Assembly (NCBI GenBank): GCA_947450025.1
Contig: CANFTW010000008.1
Coordinates: 62,001-126,000 of the forward strand
Direction of reading: 5' to 3'
DNA from: Bacteroidota bacterium
GTDB lineage: Bacteria; Bacteroidota; Bacteroidia; B-17B0; Aurantibacillaceae
DNA: 64,000 bases
The notes beneath the pieces are model-generated. The model was given only the letters and a program-made list of their open reading frames with translations. It searched no databases and was not told the DNA's origin. Within the stretch, counting starts at the first letter, position 1. Each line of letters starts with the position of its first letter. This document shows, one piece after another, positions 45,538 to 55,279 of the stretch. A program made the translations under genes and the position numbers.

Positions 45538-48399
45538 ATGACTACTGATAAATTCGTTTCCCGTCATAACGGTCCACGTGAAAATGAAATTAAACAAATG
45601 TTGGCCAAAATTGGCGTTTCATCTATCGATGAATTAATTAGCCAAACTGTGCCTGCGGGCATTCGTTTAAAACAACCATTGCAAGTAGCTTCTGCTATGA
45701 GCGAGTATCAATACGCAAAGCATTTAAAAGCTTTAGGTAAAAAAAATAAGGTATTTCGTTCTTACATTGGTTTGGGGTATTACAACAATATTTTACCAGC
45801 AGTTATTCAACGTAACATTTTAGAAAATCCAGGTTGGTATACAGCTTACACTCCATACCAAGCGGAGATTGCTCAAGGACGTTTAGAAGCAATTTTAAAC
45901 TTCCAAACCATGGTGATGGATTTAACAGCGATGCCAATTGCTAATGCGTCTTTATTAGACGAAGCAACAGCAGCTGCTGAAGCATTATTTATGTTTTACA
46001 GTAACCGTAGTAAAGTAAAAATTGCAAACGGCGGCAATAAATTCTTTATCAGTGAAACTGTTTTCCCTCAAACGATTGATGTTGTTAGAACTCGTGCCGT
46101 ACCATACGGTATCGAATTAGTTATTGGGGATGCGAATACAGTATCATTAGATGATTCATTCTTCGGTGCATTAATTCAATACCCAGATATTAATGGTGAA
46201 GCAAATGATTATAAAACATTTGTAGCTAACGCTCACGCTAAAGAAGTTCAAGTAGTTGTTGCTACGGATTTATTAGCTTTAGCATTATTAACTCCTCCTG
46301 GTGAGTGGGGTGCTGATTGTGTTGTAGGTAACTCTCAACGTTTTGGTGTGCCATTAGGATATGGTGGACCTCACGCAGCATTCTTTACTTGTAAAGAAGA
46401 TTACAAACGTTTAATTCCAGGACGTATCATTGGTGTATCAGTTGATGCTCAAGGAAATCCTGCATTACGTATGGCTTTACAAACACGTGAGCAACATATT
46501 AAACGTGATAAAGCAACTTCTAATATTTGTACAGCCCAAGCCTTATTAGCCATCATGGCTAGTATGTATGCAGTGTATCACGGACAGGAAGGTATTAAAG
46601 CCATTGCACAAAGTGTACATAATGCAACTAACTCTGTTGCTGAAGCATTAAAAGGATTAGGGTTAAATGTAAAAACAAAATTATATTTCGATACTATTAT
46701 TGTTGAGTGCGATGCCGCTAAAGTAATATCAGCTGCTGAAGCTAAAGAAATAAACTTCCGTTTAGTAGATGCTAAACATGTTGGTATTTCATTAGATCAA
46801 ACGATTGAACAAAATGATTTAAATGATATCGTTTCTATTTTTGCTAATGCAGCAAAAGAATTAACATACAAAGCATCAATATTAATTTCATCTTCAAACT
46901 TAAAACGTACATCCGCATACTTAACTCATCCAACATTTAATTCTTACCACAGTGAGAGTGAAATGATGCGTTATATTAAGCGTTTAGAAAATAAAGATTT
47001 ATCATTAGTTCACTCTATGATTTCTTTAGGTTCTTGTACAATGAAATTAAATGCAGCGTCTGAGTTATTACCTTTGACATGGCCGGAGTTTGCAAGCATT
47101 CATCCATTTGTTCCAGTTAACCAAGCACAAGGGTATGCAGAATTAATCGAGCAATTAAATAAGGATTTGTCGGAGATTACAGGTTTTGCTCGTATGAGCT
47201 TTCAACCAAACTCTGGTGCTCAAGGAGAGTACGCAGGTTTAATGGTGATTAGAGCGTATCATATTGCGAATGGAAATGCTCACCGTAACGTGGCGCTAAT
47301 TCCTTCTTCGGCTCATGGTACTAATCCTGCATCGGCTGCAATGGCTGGTATGCATATCATCGTTACTAAATGTGATGAAAAAGGAAACATTGATTTAGCT
47401 GATTTACGTGCTAAAGCTGAACAGCATAAAGATAACTTATCTTGTTTAATGGTTACTTATCCATCTACTCATGGTGTTTACGAAGAGTCGATTACTGAGA
47501 TTACAAAATTAATTCACGATAATGGTGGTTTAGTTTATATGGATGGAGCTAACATGAATGCACAAGTTGGCTTAACTTCTCCAGGAAATATTGGTGCTGA
47601 TGTTTGTCACTTAAACTTACACAAAACGTTTGCTATTCCTCACGGTGGTGGTGGACCTGGCATGGGACCAATTGGTGTGGTTGAAAAATTAGTGCCTTTC
47701 TTACCATCTCACAAAATTGTAAACACTAGTGGAGATAAAGGAATTACTGCAGTGTCTGCTGCACCTTATGGTAGTGCGTTAATTTTATTAATCTCTTATG
47801 GTTACATTAAAATGTTAGGTGGCGAAGGTTTAAAACAAGCGACTGAAATGGCTATTTTAAATGCTAATTACATGAAAGAAATTTTATCTAGTAGCTACAA
47901 AATTTTATATACAGGTAAAAACGGACGTTGTGCTCACGAGATGATTTTAGATTGTAACGAATTTAAAATGGCATCTGGTGTTGAGGTGGCAGACATGGCA
48001 AAACGTTTAATGGATTATGGATTCCATGCACCAACTGTTGCTTTCCCAGTAGTGAATACCTTAATGGTGGAGCCAACCGAATCTGAATCAAAAGCTGAGT
48101 TAGATCGTTTTTGCGAAGCCATGATTTCTATCAGAAAAGAAATTCAAGAAATTGAAGACGGTAAATTTGATAAAGTCAATAACGTGATTAAAAATGCACC
48201 ACACACTTGTAAGTTAGTAGTGGCTGATAATTGGGATAAACCATACACTCGTCAAAAAGCAGCATATCCATTAACTTGGGTACGCGACAATAAATTCTGG
48301 CCAAGCGTTGCTAAAGTGGATAACGCTTATGGCGATAGAAATTTAGTGTGTTCTTGTGCACCAATTGAAGCGTATATGGAAGAAGCAGTAAATGCTTAA
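45538..48399 (+). CDS. gcvP: Aminomethyl-transferring glycine dehydrogenase (P-protein)
   Basis: A 953-residue single-chain PLP decarboxylase of the glycine cleavage system, joining the usual alpha and beta halves. The N-terminal half begins [19 protein letters not shown] and has [25 protein letters not shown]; the C-terminal half holds the cofactor lysine in [22 protein letters not shown] and ends with [13 protein letters not shown]. It splits glycine to CO2 and an aminomethyl group on the H-protein. GcvH and GcvT are not in the window, so the system is dispersed. A terminator follows. Confidence 0.98.
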   Translation: MTTDKFVSRHNGPRENEIKQMLAKIGVSSIDELISQTVPAGIRLKQPLQVASAMSEYQYAKHLKALGKKNKVFRSYIGLGYYNNILPAVIQRNILENPGWYTAYTPYQAEIAQGRLEAILNFQTMVMDLTAMPIANASLLDEATAAAEALFMFYSNRSKVKIANGGNKFFISETVFPQTIDVVRTRAVPYGIELVIGDANTVSLDDSFFGALIQYPDINGEANDYKTFVANAHAKEVQVVVATDLLALALLTPPGEWGADCVVGNSQRFGVPLGYGGPHAAFFTCKEDYKRLIPGRIIGVSVDAQGNPALRMALQTREQHIKRDKATSNICTAQALLAIMASMYAVYHGQEGIKAIAQSVHNATNSVAEALKGLGLNVKTKLYFDTIIVECDAAKVISAAEAKEINFRLVDAKHVGISLDQTIEQNDLNDIVSIFANAAKELTYKASILISSSNLKRTSAYLTHPTFNSYHSESEMMRYIKRLENKDLSLVHSMISLGSCTMKLNAASELLPLTWPEFASIHPFVPVNQAQGYAELIEQLNKDLSEITGFARMSFQPNSGAQGEYAGLMVIRAYHIANGNAHRNVALIPSSAHGTNPASAAMAGMHIIVTKCDEKGNIDLADLRAKAEQHKDNLSCLMVTYPSTHGVYEESITEITKLIHDNGGLVYMDGANMNAQVGLTSPGNIGADVCHLNLHKTFAIPHGGGGPGMGPIGVVEKLVPFLPSHKIVNTSGDKGITAVSAAPYGSALILLISYGYIKMLGGEGLKQATEMAILNANYMKEILSSSYKILYTGKNGRCAHEMILDCNEFKMASGVEVADMAKRLMDYGFHAPTVAFPVVNTLMVEPTESESKAELDRFCEAMISIRKEIQEIEDGKFDKVNNVIKNAPHTCKLVVADNWDKPYTRQKAAYPLTWVRDNKFWPSVAKVDNAYGDRNLVCSCAPIEAYMEEAVNA

Positions 48400-48417
48400 T
48401 CACTTTAATAAATAATT

Positions 48418-48448
48418 AAAAGCCTCTCAGAAATGAGGGGCTTTTTTA
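48418..48448 (+). terminator. Rho-independent terminator after gcvP
   Basis: AAAAGCCTCTCA-GAAA-TGAGGGGCTTTT has a 12-bp stem, one mismatch, a GAAA tetraloop and a T run, 18 bases past the gcvP stop. Confidence 0.88.
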
Positions 48449-48468
48449 TTGCTATTCAATTTTATTGC
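48437..48468. repeat. Exact tandem duplication of a 16-base unit
   Basis: TATTGCTATTCAATTT occurs twice in direct succession just after the gcvP terminator, and a partial third copy (CTATTG) follows. It looks like a slippage duplication; no coding or known regulatory role. Confidence 0.8.
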
Positions 48469-48541
48469 TATTCAATTTCTATTGTCGAGAAGTATTTTTT
48501 TTAATTGAGAATTGTCTTTTTAATTTCTATTTCTTTGTAGC

Positions 48542-49366
48542 ATGTCTTTATTCATCACCTCATTAAATTCAGGAAGCAATGGTAATTGTTATTATGTTGG
48601 TAATAATAACGAAGCCGTGTTGGTAGATGTTGGTATTTCTTGTAAGGAAATAGAATTAAGAATGAAGCGTTTAGATTTATCTTTAGATAAAGTGAAAGCC
48701 ATTTTTATTTCACACGAACATGGCGATCATATTAAAGGCGTTCAAACGTTATCAAAAAAATATAATTTACCAGTTTACATTACACCACAAACATTAAGTA
48801 ATTCTCATTTAGTGTTAGAGAATGTTTTAATAAAATCATTTAATGGTTATGAGAAAGTTGTCATTGGTAATTTAATTGTAACGCCTTTTCCTAAGCGTCA
48901 TGATGCTTCTGACCCCTATAGTTTTATTGTAGAAGGCAATGGAATTAAGATTGGTGTATTAACGGATATTGGTTCTGCATGTCAGCACGTGATTGAAAAT
49001 TTCAAACAATGTCATGCCGCTTTTTTAGAAGCAAATTATGACGAAGGTTTATTAGATAGCGGTTATTATCCCTATTATTTAAAAGAGCGCATTCGTAGTG
49101 ATAAAGGTCATTTGTCCAATAAACAAGCTTTAGATTTATTTGTGAATCATAAATCAGAGTTGATGAGTCATGTAATTTTATCACATTTATCCAAAGACAA
49201 TAATTGCCCTATTATAGTGAAAGAATTGTTTACAAAACATGCTCAACAAACGCAGGTAGTGGTTGCTTCTCGTTTGCAAGAAACAGAAGTGTTTCATGTT
49301 ACAGGTTCATTTGTATCGCAAAATGTTCCTAAATCTAAAGTGGCTTTTCAAACCTCTTTATTTTAA
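48542..49366 (+). CDS. YycJ/WalJ-like MBL-fold metallo-hydrolase
   Basis: A 274-residue cytoplasmic hydrolase. SLNSGSNGNCYYVG and LVDVGISCKEIELRMK are typical of the YycJ branch, ISHEHGDHIKG is the HxHxDH metal-binding motif, and GVLTDIGSACQHV and VILSHLSKDNNCP give later ligands. Homologues act as 5'-exonucleases or nuclease-like proteins linked to DNA repair in Firmicutes; the Bacteroidota role is not proven. It is followed 20 bases later by an MFS gene. Confidence 0.9.
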   Translation: MSLFITSLNSGSNGNCYYVGNNNEAVLVDVGISCKEIELRMKRLDLSLDKVKAIFISHEHGDHIKGVQTLSKKYNLPVYITPQTLSNSHLVLENVLIKSFNGYEKVVIGNLIVTPFPKRHDASDPYSFIVEGNGIKIGVLTDIGSACQHVIENFKQCHAAFLEANYDEGLLDSGYYPYYLKERIRSDKGHLSNKQALDLFVNHKSELMSHVILSHLSKDNNCPIIVKELFTKHAQQTQVVVASRLQETEVFHVTGSFVSQNVPKSKVAFQTSLF

Positions 49367-49385
49367 GTAGTTTTACTATCGGTTT

Positions 49386-50594
49386 ATGATAGCAAAAACA
49401 TTTTCTCTTTATAAAACATCTTTTACAGGTCTCTCTAAAGAGTCATGGTTGCTGTCGTTCATTATGCTCATCAACAGAAGCGGAACAATGGTTGTTCCAT
49501 TTATGACCTTGTACTTAACCAGTAAAGAAATGCATCGTAGTTTAAGTGAGGCTGGTTTTGTGATGATGTTATTTGGATTAGGTTCTATTGTGGGCGCTTA
49601 CTTTGGTGGAAAGTTCTCTGATAAAATTGGTTTTTATAAAGTGCAGTTGTTCACCTTATTTGGTGGAGGCTTGATGTTTATTGTGTTAGGACAAGTAAAA
49701 TCCTACCCACTTATATGTATGGTTACTTTTTTGTTGAGTATGGTCAACGAAGCTTTTCGTCCAGCTAATTCATCATCCATTGCGTTTTATAGTAATCCCG
49801 AAAACAGAACACGCTCTTATTCATTAAATCGTTTGGCTATTAATTTAGGTTGGGCAGTAGGAGCCTCTATTGGTGGATTAGTAGCGGCTTTTGATTATGA
49901 ATTATTGTTTTGGGTGGATGGCGTTACTAATATTTTAGCAGCAGGACTTTTGTTTTATTTTTTAAGACCTAATATTCAAATAAAGAAAGAGGAAGTAAAA
50001 GAAGAATTGGTACCAGAGGTAATGTCGGCATACAAAGACAAAACCTATTTATGGTTTTTAGTATTGATGACTTTGTTCTCATGTTGTTTTGTTCAGCTAT
50101 TTACAACTATTCCCAAGTATTTTAGAGATGATATGCTACTAAATGAAAAGTACATTGGACTCATCATGGCAATTAATGGAATTATTATCGTAGCTATTGA
50201 AATGGTATTAGTATATGCTCTCGAAAAGAAAAATAAAAATACACAATGGATAATTATTGGATTACTGATGTGTGCTTGCTCATACTTGTCATTATTAATT
50301 CCTGGCAATGCTATGTTCATATCATTAGTCATGATATTATTTATTACCGTTGGCGAAATTATGGCCATGCCTTTTATGAATGTATTTTGGTTACAAAGAG
50401 CTAATGATAAAAACAGAGGGCAATATGCGGCTTTATATACCATATCATGGGGAATAGGAAATACATTAGGACCATTTCTAATTTCAACCTTAGTAGATGC
50501 CAGTAGTTTTAAAGTGGCTTTTATTGTGCTAGGTTTTATTTTATTTATATCTGCCTTTGGGTTTTATAAATTAAATTCTAATAGCAAGACCTGA
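49386..50594 (+). CDS. Major facilitator superfamily transporter
   Basis: A 402-residue inner-membrane protein with about twelve helices. MVVPFMTLYLTSKEMHRSLSEAG and GAYFGGKFSDKIGFYKVQLF (the MFS loop 2-3 motif G...GxxxDRxGxx) place it in the drug:H+ antiporter-like group; NRLAINLGWAVGASIGGLVA is the helix 5 motif C region found in exporters. The substrate is unknown. Overlap with the preceding hydrolase in one operon is likely from the short spacing. Confidence 0.9.
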   Translation: MIAKTFSLYKTSFTGLSKESWLLSFIMLINRSGTMVVPFMTLYLTSKEMHRSLSEAGFVMMLFGLGSIVGAYFGGKFSDKIGFYKVQLFTLFGGGLMFIVLGQVKSYPLICMVTFLLSMVNEAFRPANSSSIAFYSNPENRTRSYSLNRLAINLGWAVGASIGGLVAAFDYELLFWVDGVTNILAAGLLFYFLRPNIQIKKEEVKEELVPEVMSAYKDKTYLWFLVLMTLFSCCFVQLFTTIPKYFRDDMLLNEKYIGLIMAINGIIIVAIEMVLVYALEKKNKNTQWIIIGLLMCACSYLSLLIPGNAMFISLVMILFITVGEIMAMPFMNVFWLQRANDKNRGQYAALYTISWGIGNTLGPFLISTLVDASSFKVAFIVLGFILFISAFGFYKLNSNSKT

Positions 50595-50638
50595 TTTATG
50601 TTTTGTTTTGTATGGATTTAATTTTTTAAATTTAATCT

Positions 50639-52162
50639 ATGCAACAAGCCCTACCTATATTTTCTGCTGAACAAATTAAAACGATAGATGCTTACACAAT
50701 TCAATCAGAGCCAATTGAATCTATTGATTTAATGGAGCGAGCTGCGTTTAAGTGTTCGCAATGGATTGTGAAGCATTATGATGTAGAAACTGTTTTTAAA
50801 ATTTGTTGTGGATTAGGAAATAATGGGGGAGATGGTTTGGCTATTGCTCGGCAATTGTTAGAGAATGGTTATAAGGTTGAGGTATTTATGATTAATTATT
50901 CTGATAAGTGCTCCGAAGATTTTTTAATTAATAAAAAACGAGTAGAAGATTTATTCCCAATGTTTTTAATGGAAGTAAATGATGTCACTCATCTTCCTCA
51001 TTTTCAAAAATCTGATATTGTTATTGATGCTTTGTTTGGGATTGGTTTATCTAAACCATTAACAGGCTTAGCGGCAGAGTGCGTAAATGTGATGAACGAA
51101 AGTAAAGCAGCGATAATATCGATTGATGTGCCATCTGGTTTATTTGTAGATAAGGATACTGAAAAAAATTCTACAATTATTAAAGCACTGCATACGCTAA
51201 CGTTTCAAAATCCTAAGTTAGGATTTATGTTTGCTGAAAATAACCTCTATGTTGGAAATGGACATGTATTAGATATTGATTTAAAATGGTCAGCAGATAT
51301 TCAAAGTCTTTGTCATGACTTTTATGTAACCGAAAACTTTATTAAACAATTATTGAAACCACGTCAAAAATTTTCTCATAAAGGAACTTTCGGACATAGT
51401 TTATTGGTGGTTGGTAGTTATGGAAAAATGGGTGCTGCTATTATGAGTGCTCAAGCCTTATTACGAAGTGGAGCAGGTTTATTGACAGTGTGTGTGCCTC
51501 AATGCGGTTATGATATTATGCAGACCTCTGTACCCGAAGCGATGGCTTTAGTGAATGGAAATGAATTTATTCAATTTGAGGAATTAGATATTAGTACATA
51601 TTCTGCTATTGGTATTGGACCCGGAATAGGAACAGAAAGCGATACACAGCAAAGTGTCAAAACCATATTGCAATCTTCTACAAAACCTTTAGTGATTGAT
51701 GCTGATGCCTTAAATAGTATTGGCTTAAATAAAGAATGGTTGAAGTTCATTCCTCCAAATTCTATTTTAACGCCACATCCAAAAGAGTTTGAACGTTTGA
51801 CTAACGCAGCAGCAAATGATTTTGAAAGACATCAATTGCAACTTGAATTTTCGAAACAGTATAACGTATATGTGATTTTAAAAGGTGCTCATACTTGTAT
51901 AACCACACCTCAAGGAGAAAGTTATTTTAACAGTACTGGTAATTCCGGATTAGCAAAGGGTGGAAGCGGAGATGTGTTGACAGGATTGATTACAGGACTG
52001 TTAGCGCAAGGCTATTCTTCTTTTGAAGCAAGTGTGATTGGTGTTTACATTCATGGTTTAGCGGGAGATATCACTAAAGAAGAAAAGGGAGAAGTGGCAA
52101 TGATTCCAACCGATGTGATTGAAAATATTCCGAATGCTTTTAAGCGATTAGCTATTAATTAG
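50639..52162 (+). CDS. nnr: Bifunctional NAD(P)H-hydrate epimerase / ADP-dependent NAD(P)H-hydrate dehydratase
   Basis: A 507-residue two-domain metabolite-repair enzyme. The N-terminal YjeF epimerase domain (~1-215) has CCGLGNNGGDGLAIARQL and IDALFGIGLSKPLTG; the C-terminal ribokinase-like dehydratase domain (~225-507) has HKGTFGHSLLVVGSYGKMGAAIMS, IGIGPGIGTES, LTPHPKEFERL and GNSGLAKGGSGDVLTGLITG. It restores NADHX and NADPHX to usable cofactor. Its stop overlaps that of the convergent ABC gene by four bases. Confidence 0.96.
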   Translation: MQQALPIFSAEQIKTIDAYTIQSEPIESIDLMERAAFKCSQWIVKHYDVETVFKICCGLGNNGGDGLAIARQLLENGYKVEVFMINYSDKCSEDFLINKKRVEDLFPMFLMEVNDVTHLPHFQKSDIVIDALFGIGLSKPLTGLAAECVNVMNESKAAIISIDVPSGLFVDKDTEKNSTIIKALHTLTFQNPKLGFMFAENNLYVGNGHVLDIDLKWSADIQSLCHDFYVTENFIKQLLKPRQKFSHKGTFGHSLLVVGSYGKMGAAIMSAQALLRSGAGLLTVCVPQCGYDIMQTSVPEAMALVNGNEFIQFEELDISTYSAIGIGPGIGTESDTQQSVKTILQSSTKPLVIDADALNSIGLNKEWLKFIPPNSILTPHPKEFERLTNAAANDFERHQLQLEFSKQYNVYVILKGAHTCITTPQGESYFNSTGNSGLAKGGSGDVLTGLITGLLAQGYSSFEASVIGVYIHGLAGDITKEEKGEVAMIPTDVIENIPNAFKRLAIN

Positions 52163-52836
52163 CTAATGATTTTACCATCGGCCATTTCAATAGTGCGATG
52201 TGTTCTAGCTGCAAAATCAGGATCATGTGTCACAATTAATAAGGCTTGATTTCTTTCTTTAACAAGATTATTAAAAATATCAAAAACCATATCGCTGTTT
52301 TTCTTATCTAAATTACCAGTTGGTTCATCTCCCATAATAATGATTGGATCATTTATTAAGGCGCGCGCAATGGCAACACGCTGCTTTTGTCCACCACTTA
52401 ATTGATTAGGTGACTTTAATGCTTGATCTGCCATGTCTAATGTTCTCAGGTGTTCCATAGCGCGATGTTCAATTTCTTTTAAAGGATATTTTGCTAATTT
52501 AATACCTGGTAACATGACATTCCGTAGGACATTATATTCTGCTAATAAATAATGAAACTGAAACACAAAACCGATATGCTCATTTCTGACAATGGCTAAA
52601 TCTTTATCTGTTTTTTTTGTCAGGTTGACATTATTAATTAATAACTCTCCTTCGTAAGCTGTATCCATGGTTGATAGGATATACAGTAAGGTTGATTTTC
52701 CACAGCCTGATTTTCCAACAACCGAAACAAACTCACCTTCATTAATAGACATATTGATATCAGACAATACTCTAAACTTTACAGGATCGTAAAAGTATTT
52801 ATTGATATTAATTGTTTCTAGTACTTTCTTCGGCAT
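52159..52836 (-). CDS. ABC transporter ATP-binding protein (MacB/LolD type)
   Basis: A 225-residue ATPase. Walker A is [14 protein letters not shown], the Q-loop [18 protein letters not shown], the signature [17 protein letters not shown], Walker [13 protein letters not shown] and the switch His in [12 protein letters not shown]. The sequence falls in the MacB/LolD/FtsE group that works with FtsX-like permeases. It is one base away from the permease gene, and the adaptor lies upstream, forming a three-part export system. Confidence 0.94.
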   Translation of the reverse strand: MPKKVLETININKYFYDPVKFRVLSDINMSINEGEFVSVVGKSGCGKSTLLYILSTMDTAYEGELLINNVNLTKKTDKDLAIVRNEHIGFVFQFHYLLAEYNVLRNVMLPGIKLAKYPLKEIEHRAMEHLRTLDMADQALKSPNQLSGGQKQRVAIARALINDPIIIMGDEPTGNLDKKNSDMVFDIFNNLVKERNQALLIVTHDPDFAARTHRTIEMADGKIIS

Positions 52837-52837
52837 G

Positions 52838-54097
52838 TTATTTTCCTCTAATAATTTCTACTGGATCTATTTTACTAGCTTTTAAAGCAGGAAATAATCC
52901 AGCTATGGTTGTGGTACAAACTGCAAATGTAAAACCAATGACGTAGTAGGTAATTTTATAATCTATAGGATAGGTTTTAATAGTTGGTAAGGACGCTGTT
53001 TCAAATGGAATGATGTCAATAATGTTACTGATGCCAAATCCAAAGAGTAATCCAAAGAGTCCGCCCACAATACCAATAATTAATGATAGGGAAATGAAAA
53101 CCCATTTCACATCATTACCAGAAAAGCCAGTTGCTTTTAAAATAGCAATAGAGTCCATTTTTTCATAAATCATCATGTTTAAAATATTATAAATTCCGAA
53201 GCCCGCAACAATTAATAAAGTTATACCAACAGCATATGAAATAATTGAACGTACTTTACTTCCCGTTTCAAATTGCGAATTGGCGGTTTGGGCATCAATC
53301 ACATCTATTTTAAATTTTTCTTGATATTCTTTAGCTACCTCAGGAGCCATTAATACATCCGTAAGTTTAACTTGTATATCGGTAATATAACTTGCAGATT
53401 CTCCTAGTAACATTTGAGCGGTTCTTAGAGAGGTGTAACTCATGGTATTGTCAATTTCGGCAATTCCAATCTGCATCACACCTACAACTTTTAAACTTAC
53501 TAAGCCGCCTTTAATAGTGGTAATTTTAATGACATCTCCAATTTTAACGAGCATTTTTTCGGCTAAGCCTTTACCAATAATAATCGTATTGTTTTCATTG
53601 CTTAAATCAAACACATTGCCTTCAATAATATAATCGCTCACTTTAAATAAATGTTCTTCAGCTGGAACATCAATACCATTGACAACTCCGGTTATTTCAA
53701 TGGAGCCTGTGTTAAAGAAAACAGGAGCTGTTACTTTTGGTGCGACATCAATAACGCGTTTGTCTTGTTTTAAAATATTGATGATGGCTTTGCTATTATA
53801 TATTTCTCTGCCTCTATCTTTTGGTTTGATAGATTGTATGAAGTTTATATTGTTTTTATATTCTTTAGAAATTAATACAGGTTGATCTGGACTTGGTTTT
53901 ACTTCGTTGTATAATCTTACATGAGGCGTACGGTTTAACATTAATCCATCTAATAAATTATTTAATCCATTCATGAAACCTAATAAAGTAATAAACATAG
54001 CAATACCAAATGTAACCCCAACTGCTGCAATGATAGATTGTTTTAATCTCGCGCGAATAAGGTTAATGGCTATGTCTATGATTAATTTAAAGTTCAA
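52838..54097 (-). CDS. ABC transporter permease, FtsX/MacB family
   Basis: A 419-residue permease with one N-terminal helix (QSIIAAVGVTFGIAMFITLLGFMNGL), a periplasmic MacB-PCD-like domain (residues ~45-265, including TGVVNGIDVPAEEHLFKV), and three C-terminal helices starting ISYAVGITLLIVAGFGIYNILNMMIYEK. The intracellular MDSIAILKATGFSGNDVKWVF and the ending PALKASKIDPVEIIRGK are diagnostic. These permeases act as mechanotransmitters exporting lipids, peptides or drugs. Followed by the ATPase gene. Confidence 0.93.
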   Translation of the reverse strand: MNFKLIIDIAINLIRARLKQSIIAAVGVTFGIAMFITLLGFMNGLNNLLDGLMLNRTPHVRLYNEVKPSPDQPVLISKEYKNNINFIQSIKPKDRGREIYNSKAIINILKQDKRVIDVAPKVTAPVFFNTGSIEITGVVNGIDVPAEEHLFKVSDYIIEGNVFDLSNENNTIIIGKGLAEKMLVKIGDVIKITTIKGGLVSLKVVGVMQIGIAEIDNTMSYTSLRTAQMLLGESASYITDIQVKLTDVLMAPEVAKEYQEKFKIDVIDAQTANSQFETGSKVRSIISYAVGITLLIVAGFGIYNILNMMIYEKMDSIAILKATGFSGNDVKWVFISLSLIIGIVGGLFGLLFGFGISNIIDIIPFETASLPTIKTYPIDYKITYYVIGFTFAVCTTTIAGLFPALKASKIDPVEIIRGK

Positions 54098-54101
54098 TGG
54101 A

Positions 54102-55187
54102 TTATGGTTTATAGATGGTTTCGTTTTCTTTTAATCCTTCTAATACTTCCGTTTTTTGATAATCTTTTAATCCCAATTTTACTTCTCGTTTTTCGTCTTT
54201 ATTTAGTAAAACATATTTGCCATCAATAATATAATTATTGGGAACCGTAATAATATTTTTTTTAGTTTGAATAATAATATTTGCTTCCACCGATAAATTT
54301 GGGAATAATTTTTTTGGAGGATTAATAAAGCGTGCCTCCACGGTGAATGTTCTTGTGCGTTCATTCATAATTGGGTATACCTTATCGACAATGGCTTCTA
54401 AAACCTCTCCTTTGTAACTATCCATCGTAATTAGCGCTTTTTGTCCAATATTAATTTTAATAATATCGTTTTCATCCACTGCTAATTCAAGCAAAAAAGT
54501 ATCAGCCTTTCCTATAACCGCTAATGGTGTTTGTGGAGTCACTAATTCTCCACGTTCTTTTAAGATGTCATAAACTCTACCATTAATCGAACTTTTAATA
54601 GAGTAGTCACTAAAAAGTTTTTGATTAATATCATAATTGACATTGGCACGTTTAAATTCATTTTGTAATTGTGTTTTTAATTGTGCTAAGCGCTTTTGAG
54701 CGGTTTGGAAATTTACTAATGAATTATTGTATGCAAGTTGCCTTTGTTCAAAATCTAATTTGGAGCCAATGTTTTGCTCCCATAATTTTTTTTGACGAAA
54801 GTAAAGTGATGAGTCTAATTGTAATTTTTCTAGTGCTAAATTGACGTTTAATTCAATTTCCTCTAATTTATCAGAGCCTTTTCGGTTATTTTCAGTGCTT
54901 AAGTCTAATGCGATTCTTGCGTTCTCTGTGTTTAATTCAGAGGTTAAATTATCAATTTCTAAAAGGGTTTGACCCTTAGTGATATTTTCTCCTCTGTTAA
55001 CGATAATGTTTTGCAAAACACCATTGACAGTAGAATAGACATTGTATTGATCAATCGCTTTTACTTTCCCCGAAGCATATACTGATTCAGTGATGTCGCT
55101 GCTCGTTACTTGAATATTTTCTTTTTCCTTTTTGCAAGATAAAAAGATGATTAAAAGGCCTAGTGAAAGAATGAATATTTTTTTCAT
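54102..55187 (-). CDS. Efflux periplasmic adaptor lipoprotein (HlyD/MacA-like)
   Basis: A 361-residue lipoprotein (LLIIFLSCKKEKE, Cys18). IDQYNVYSTVNGVLQNIIVNRGENITKGQTLLEID is the first half of the barrel-sandwich domain; a ~100-residue coiled-coil hairpin (ENARIALDLSTENN to NVNYDINQKLFSDY) follows, then SSINGRVYDILKERGELVTPQTPLAVIG. The C-terminal half is beta-barrel/membrane-proximal. It bridges the ABC permease to an outer-membrane channel; no TolC gene is next to it. It heads the operon. Confidence 0.92.
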   Translation of the reverse strand: MKKIFILSLGLLIIFLSCKKEKENIQVTSSDITESVYASGKVKAIDQYNVYSTVNGVLQNIIVNRGENITKGQTLLEIDNLTSELNTENARIALDLSTENNRKGSDKLEEIELNVNLALEKLQLDSSLYFRQKKLWEQNIGSKLDFEQRQLAYNNSLVNFQTAQKRLAQLKTQLQNEFKRANVNYDINQKLFSDYSIKSSINGRVYDILKERGELVTPQTPLAVIGKADTFLLELAVDENDIIKINIGQKALITMDSYKGEVLEAIVDKVYPIMNERTRTFTVEARFINPPKKLFPNLSVEANIIIQTKKNIITVPNNYIIDGKYVLLNKDEKREVKLGLKDYQKTEVLEGLKENETIYKP

Positions 55188-55191
55188 GTTT

Positions 55192-55199
55192 CAAAGATA
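55192..55199 (-). promoter_or_regulatory. Putative -7 element of the efflux operon
   Basis: On the minus strand this reads TATCTTTG, a full match to TAnnTTTG, with its last base only 4 bases from the ATG at 55187. Initiation about 5 bases later would make the mRNA almost leaderless. Confidence 0.5.
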
Positions 55200-55211
55200 A
55201 TCATAAAATAG

Positions 55212-55228
55212 AGAGTGATTCTGACTCT
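55212..55228. promoter_or_regulatory. Inverted repeat over the -33 region of the efflux operon
   Basis: AGAGT-N7-ACTCT is a perfect 5+5 inverted repeat. It lies where the -33 element of the efflux promoter would be, a good place for a repressor or MerR/TetR-type activator. The site is inferred from symmetry only. Confidence 0.4.
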
Positions 55229-55252
55229 TATCACACAAAAAATCTTATTAAA

Positions 55253-55266
55253 ATGACTTATATCAT
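55253..55266. promoter_or_regulatory. Crp/Fnr-like palindrome upstream of the efflux operon
   Basis: ATGACTTATATCAT (ATGAC-N4-ATCAT) has the spacing of Crp/Fnr half-sites (TGAY-N4-ATCA). Its centre is about 71 bases upstream of the predicted efflux start point. It lies between that operon and the 3' end of the crtD-like gene. The same pattern occurs upstream of crtB. Confidence 0.45.
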
Positions 55267-55279
55267 TCGAATCAACTAA

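Noticed and set aside
52159-55187. ABC operon as a Lol lipoprotein-release system
   Set aside because: A periplasmic adaptor with coiled-coil hairpin is present and the single permease has MacB-like form, so tripartite efflux is the better reading.
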